This document shows positions 61,327 through 64,000 of a stretch of DNA of 64,000 bases, piece by piece; position 1 is the stretch's first letter; every line of letters begins with the position of its first letter. The stretch comes from Cupriavidus pampae (GTDB lineage Bacteria > Pseudomonadota > Gammaproteobacteria > Burkholderiales > Burkholderiaceae), in assembly GCF_914271485.1 (NCBI RefSeq), contig NZ_CAJZAG010000017.1, positions 1 to 64,000 of the forward strand, written 5' to 3'. Made by a program: the position numbers and the translations under genes. The notes beneath the pieces were generated by a model. It was given only the letters and a program-made list of their open reading frames with translations, searched no databases and was not told where the DNA came from.

Positions 61327-61968
61327 ATGACAAAAGTCAAAGTTGCCGGGTTCGGCGTCTCGTTTGATGGCTTCGGTGCGGGCACCGCTCAAAGCCTGGA
61401 GCATCCGCTTGGTGTGCGAGGCGAGGAGCTCTTTCAATGGTTTTTCCCCACGCGGACTTTTCTTCAGATGCTGGGAAAAGAGGGAGGCGAAACGGGCGTT
61501 GATGACCGTTTCGCCCGGCGCGCCATGGAAGGTTTTGGTGCCTTCATCCTCGGCCGCAACATGTTCGGGCCTATTCGCGGCGAATGGCCGGATGATCAGT
61601 GGAAAGGCTGGTGGGGTGACACGCCGCCCTATCACGCGCCAACCTTCGTACTCACACATCATCCAAGGCCATCAATCGAGATGCTAGGCGGAACGACATT
61701 TCATTTTGTTTCCGATGGCATCGAGGCCGCGCTCGAAAAGGCGCGCGAAGCGGCGAGCGGCAAGGACGTCAAGATCGGCGGCGGTGTCGAGACCGTGAAG
61801 CAATACGTTCAGGCCGGCTACGTCGATGAGATTCACCTCGCCGTTGCTCCCATTGCGCTTGGGCAAGGCGAAGCGCTCTTCAGCGGCCTGGATCTCCGCG
61901 CGCTGGGATATCGGACAGTCGAGCACGTAACGACGGATCGAGCCACGCATATTGTTCTCGCGAAATAG
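61327..61968 (+). CDS. dihydrofolate reductase family protein (RibD C-terminal domain)
   Basis: 213 residues. VSFDGFGAG at the N-terminus, ILGRNMFGP, FVLTHH and KIGGGVETVKQYVQAGYVDEIHL are typical of the RibD-C reductase fold, which binds NADPH. The physiological substrate is unknown and riboflavin synthesis is unlikely for a stand-alone copy. Base composition is slightly less GC-rich than its neighbours, which may point to later acquisition. Confidence 0.85.
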   Translation: MTKVKVAGFGVSFDGFGAGTAQSLEHPLGVRGEELFQWFFPTRTFLQMLGKEGGETGVDDRFARRAMEGFGAFILGRNMFGPIRGEWPDDQWKGWWGDTPPYHAPTFVLTHHPRPSIEMLGGTTFHFVSDGIEAALEKAREAASGKDVKIGGGVETVKQYVQAGYVDEIHLAVAPIALGQGEALFSGLDLRALGYRTVEHVTTDRATHIVLAK

Positions 61969-61991
61969 CATTCGCGGTCAGATAAGGAGGC

Positions 61992-62540
61992 ATGATGTCC
62001 AACGTTTTCCGGCAAGTTTGCAAAGCAAATCTCACTGTCCTCTGCATCGCGGGCCTGCTCGCTTCCTGTGCCTCAACGAGGGTAGCGGCTCCGCCCGAAT
62101 TGCAGCCCGCCGACGCGCGTGGAACGATCGCGGTGATGCACGCGTCGGGTGTACAGATTTACCAATGCAAGCGCGCGAGCGACGGTCGGTTGTTATGGAC
62201 CTTCCTCGCCCCGGAAGCAACGCTCAAAGATGACTTCGGGCAAATCATCGTCAAGCACTACGCTGGGCCGACATGGGAAGCGCCCGATGGCAGCAAGGTG
62301 ACCGGCAAGGTGTTGAAGCAGGCGCCGAACACACAAAACGCGCAAAACGCGCAGGAGCCGGACAGCATTCCGCTCTTGCTGCTGCAGGCAACGAGCACCG
62401 GCGGACCCGGTCTGCTTTCAAACACGCGTTACGTGCAGCGGCTGAATACCCAGGGTGGTCAGGCTCTCCCTCAGGCCTGCACACAGGAGGGACTGGAGAA
62501 TCGCATGCCGTATCGGGCGGACTACGTTTTTCTGGAATAG
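61992..62540 (+). CDS. DUF3455 family lipoprotein
   Basis: 182 residues from ATG 61992; the adjoining ATG 61995 is better placed relative to AAGGAGG. A lipobox-like LLASC puts the acylated Cys at about residue 26. The body matches DUF3455: GVQIYQCKRASDGRLLWTFLAPEA, HYAGPTWEAPDGSKVTGKV and VQRLNTQGGQAL. A short NTQNAQNAQ insertion looks like slippage. The function is unknown; these proteins are surface or periplasmic. Confidence 0.8.
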   Translation: MMSNVFRQVCKANLTVLCIAGLLASCASTRVAAPPELQPADARGTIAVMHASGVQIYQCKRASDGRLLWTFLAPEATLKDDFGQIIVKHYAGPTWEAPDGSKVTGKVLKQAPNTQNAQNAQEPDSIPLLLLQATSTGGPGLLSNTRYVQRLNTQGGQALPQACTQEGLENRMPYRADYVFLE

Positions 62541-62542
62541 CC

Positions 62543-62764
62543 ATGCTTCCCGACAGCGACACTCTGCTACTCCTCGTTTCCCGCGAGATGCCATATGGCA
62601 AACATAAGGGGACATTGATCGCCGATCTTCCGGGCAACTATCTGAACTGGTTTGCCCGGGAAGGCTTTCCCCCAGGCGAGATTGGCCGCCTGCTTGCCCT
62701 CATGCACGAACTCGATCACAACGGACTTGGGCATCTGCTGACGCCGCTGCGCAAGCGGCGATAG
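62543..62764 (+). CDS. DUF3820 family small protein
   Basis: 73 residues. The family core M-P-[YF]-GKHKG-x-LIADLPGNYLNWFAREGFP is complete. Members are found across proteobacteria and have been linked to quorum-sensing-regulated virulence in Pseudomonas, but the biochemical role is unclear. It starts 2 bases after the DUF3455 stop codon, so it is probably translated from the same transcript. Confidence 0.82.
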   Translation: MLPDSDTLLLLVSREMPYGKHKGTLIADLPGNYLNWFAREGFPPGEIGRLLALMHELDHNGLGHLLTPLRKRR

Positions 62765-62828
62765 GACATTCGCACGACTGCTGATATATTACATATCTGG
62801 TTGAACTGACTGAGGAAGTACAGCCGAT

Positions 62829-63782
62829 ATGACAACTACGATCGTCTACACCCACACCGCCTGCCTCGAGCACCGCCCCGGACCGCACCACCCAGAGTCG
62901 CCCGAACGACTGACTGCCGTCGTGGAGGCATTGCGAACGCCGGAGTTCGCTTCGCTGGAATGGCGCGATGCGCCGATGGGCACCGTCGAGCAGGTGCAGC
63001 TGATCCACGATGCGGACTATATCGACGAGATCGCACAGGGCGCGCCCACCAAGGGCTACGTAGCACTGGACGCGGGCGATACGATCATGTCGCCGGGCTC
63101 ATGGGAAGCCGTCATGCGCTGCGTCGGCGCGGCTTGTGCGGGTGTCGATGCGGTGATGGACGGCCACGCGCGCAACGTGTTCTGCGCGACACGGCCATGC
63201 GGCCATCACGCGGAACCGGCGAAGGCGATGGGCTTTTGCATTTTTAACCAAGCCGCAATCGCGGCAGCCTACGCGTATGAAGTCCACAAGCTCGAGCGCG
63301 TCGCTGTGGTCGATTTCGACGTGCATCACGGCAATGGCACTCAGGAAGCGTTCTTCAACCGTCCCGAGTTGTTCTACGCCTCTAGCCACCAGTCGCCCTT
63401 CTATCCCGGTACGGGCGCGCGTTCCGAGACAGGGGTGAACCACAATATCGTCAACGTGCCGTTGCCTCGCGGCTGTGACTCGGCGCAGTTCCGTGCTGCG
63501 ATTTCTGCTCAGATACTTCCCGCATTAAGGGCCTTCGCTCCGGAGATCCTTATTCTCTCCACTGGATTCGACGCGCATCGCTCGGATCCCCTCGCTGGCA
63601 TGAACCTGGAGGACAGCGACTTCCAGTGGATCACCGAGGAACTGATGCAGATTGCCGACGAGACGTGCGACGGCCGCATCGTGTCGATTCTGGAGGGTGG
63701 CTATAGCCTCAACGCATTGGCCACGAGTACCGTGGCGCATGTCAGTGCGCTGATGCAGGCCGAGGGGTCGTCTCCCGCCTGA
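62829..63782 (+). CDS. histone deacetylase family (acetyl-amine hydrolase) protein
   Basis: 317 residues, AGGAAG upstream. Zinc site and active-site residues of class II-like deacetylases are present: GHHAEPAKAMGFC (His pair), VDFDVHHGNGTQE (Asp and His) and STGFDAHRSDPL. In bacteria these enzymes remove acetyl groups from polyamines, acetoin-related or other small substrates, or from proteins. The substrate is not predictable here. Confidence 0.9.
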   Translation: MTTTIVYTHTACLEHRPGPHHPESPERLTAVVEALRTPEFASLEWRDAPMGTVEQVQLIHDADYIDEIAQGAPTKGYVALDAGDTIMSPGSWEAVMRCVGAACAGVDAVMDGHARNVFCATRPCGHHAEPAKAMGFCIFNQAAIAAAYAYEVHKLERVAVVDFDVHHGNGTQEAFFNRPELFYASSHQSPFYPGTGARSETGVNHNIVNVPLPRGCDSAQFRAAISAQILPALRAFAPEILILSTGFDAHRSDPLAGMNLEDSDFQWITEELMQIADETCDGRIVSILEGGYSLNALATSTVAHVSALMQAEGSSPA

Positions 63783-63802
63783 CGCGACGTGCAGTGGGCC
63801 AC

Positions 63803-64000
63803 TTACTTTTTTGGAAGTAGCGATCGCCGGCCGCGACTGCGCGGCTTGGCTTCGACGCCAATACGCGGATCGCGCTGGAGAACCAGAGCGACGGCGGCCG
63901 CGGCAGTGTCCTCGAACGCGGGGTCGTCTTGCGAGACGTATAGCCACTTGCCGAGCACAGGGTGAGGACGTAACGCGGGCAATTCCTCGACGAGACTCGC
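63803..64000 (-). CDS. C-terminal end of an unrecognised protein (5' end outside window)
   Basis: A leftward frame open from the window edge to TAA 63803, giving 65 residues. It contains LRPHPVLGKWLYVSQDD and a basic tail ending RSRGRRSLLPKK. It runs convergent to the deacetylase gene, 20 bases away. I do not recognise the family. Confidence 0.55.
   Translation of the reverse strand, partial: ASLVEELPALRPHPVLGKWLYVSQDDPAFEDTAAAAVALVLQRDPRIGVEAKPRSRGRRSLLPKK

Noticed and set aside
1..64000. tRNA, rRNA, insertion sequence, prophage or integration-site features.
   Set aside because: No transposase, integrase or phage gene, no terminal repeats with target duplication, and no cloverleaf or rRNA-like sequence was seen on reading the window.

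Overview
The window looks like a chromosomal segment of a GC-rich betaproteobacterium of the Burkholderiales, most like Cupriavidus or Ralstonia. The grounds are the base composition, an orphan Bug-family solute-binding protein, the archaic chaperone-usher (SCPU) pilus operon, the tyrosine-degradation genes and the many TetR and LysR regulators beside single enzymes. This is a judgement from gene content only. I see no rRNA, tRNA, CRISPR array, insertion sequence or prophage.

Layout. 1-5.6 kb: a truncated beta-propeller repeat protein, a lower-GC gene-poor stretch, a lipoprotein alpha/beta-hydrolase, a CDP-alcohol phosphatidyltransferase and small envelope proteins. 5.6-11.8 kb: a complete tripartite RND efflux operon transcribed leftward (adaptor, pump, outer-membrane channel). 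12-15.3 kb: an esterase-like protein that has lost its catalytic serine, a divergent LysR regulator and a BON-domain protein. 15.6-20.3 kb: a four-gene SCPU pilus operon with overlapping or closely spaced genes. 20.3-26 kb: an SRAP protein, a cation/proton antiporter, a TetR regulator, a flavin disulfide reductase, a peroxiredoxin-glutaredoxin hybrid and a DUF1348 protein. The TetR promoter and the DUF1348 promoter share one operator motif. 26-31.5 kb: a hydrolase-LuxR fusion with a methyltransferase, a divergent diiron protein, a Bug protein and a ferritin-like protein.

31.5-38.4 kb: a cNMP-domain flavoprotein, then a response regulator, PAS histidine kinase and c-di-GMP phosphodiesterase, which form one signalling operon. 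38.6-44.1 kb: cyclopropane fatty acid synthase, a patatin phospholipase, a second BON protein and a chemoreceptor. 44.2-49.3 kb: an SDR/TetR divergent pair, an MFS transporter, and a LysR regulator divergent from VOC and fumarylpyruvate-hydrolase-like genes (probable aromatic or organic-acid catabolism). 49.4-50.9 kb: a secreted 12-residue-repeat protein, a 33-residue membrane peptide and a TetR regulator, with duplicated operator-like palindromes. 50.9-54.8 kb: exonuclease III divergent from a nuclease-helicase fusion, with a consensus LexA box between them, and a thioredoxin. 54.8-61.2 kb: LysR/aldehyde dehydrogenase, AsnC/HppD, TyrB and a glutathione transferase. HppD and TyrB carry out the first steps of tyrosine breakdown. 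61.3-64 kb: a RibD-like reductase, a DUF3455 lipoprotein, a DUF3820 protein, a histone-deacetylase-family enzyme and a truncated gene at the right edge.

The most promising items for follow-up are the LexA-controlled nuclease-helicase, the two TetR systems whose operators can be read directly from the DNA, the esterase pseudoenzyme, and the LuxR-hydrolase/methyltransferase/diiron cluster.
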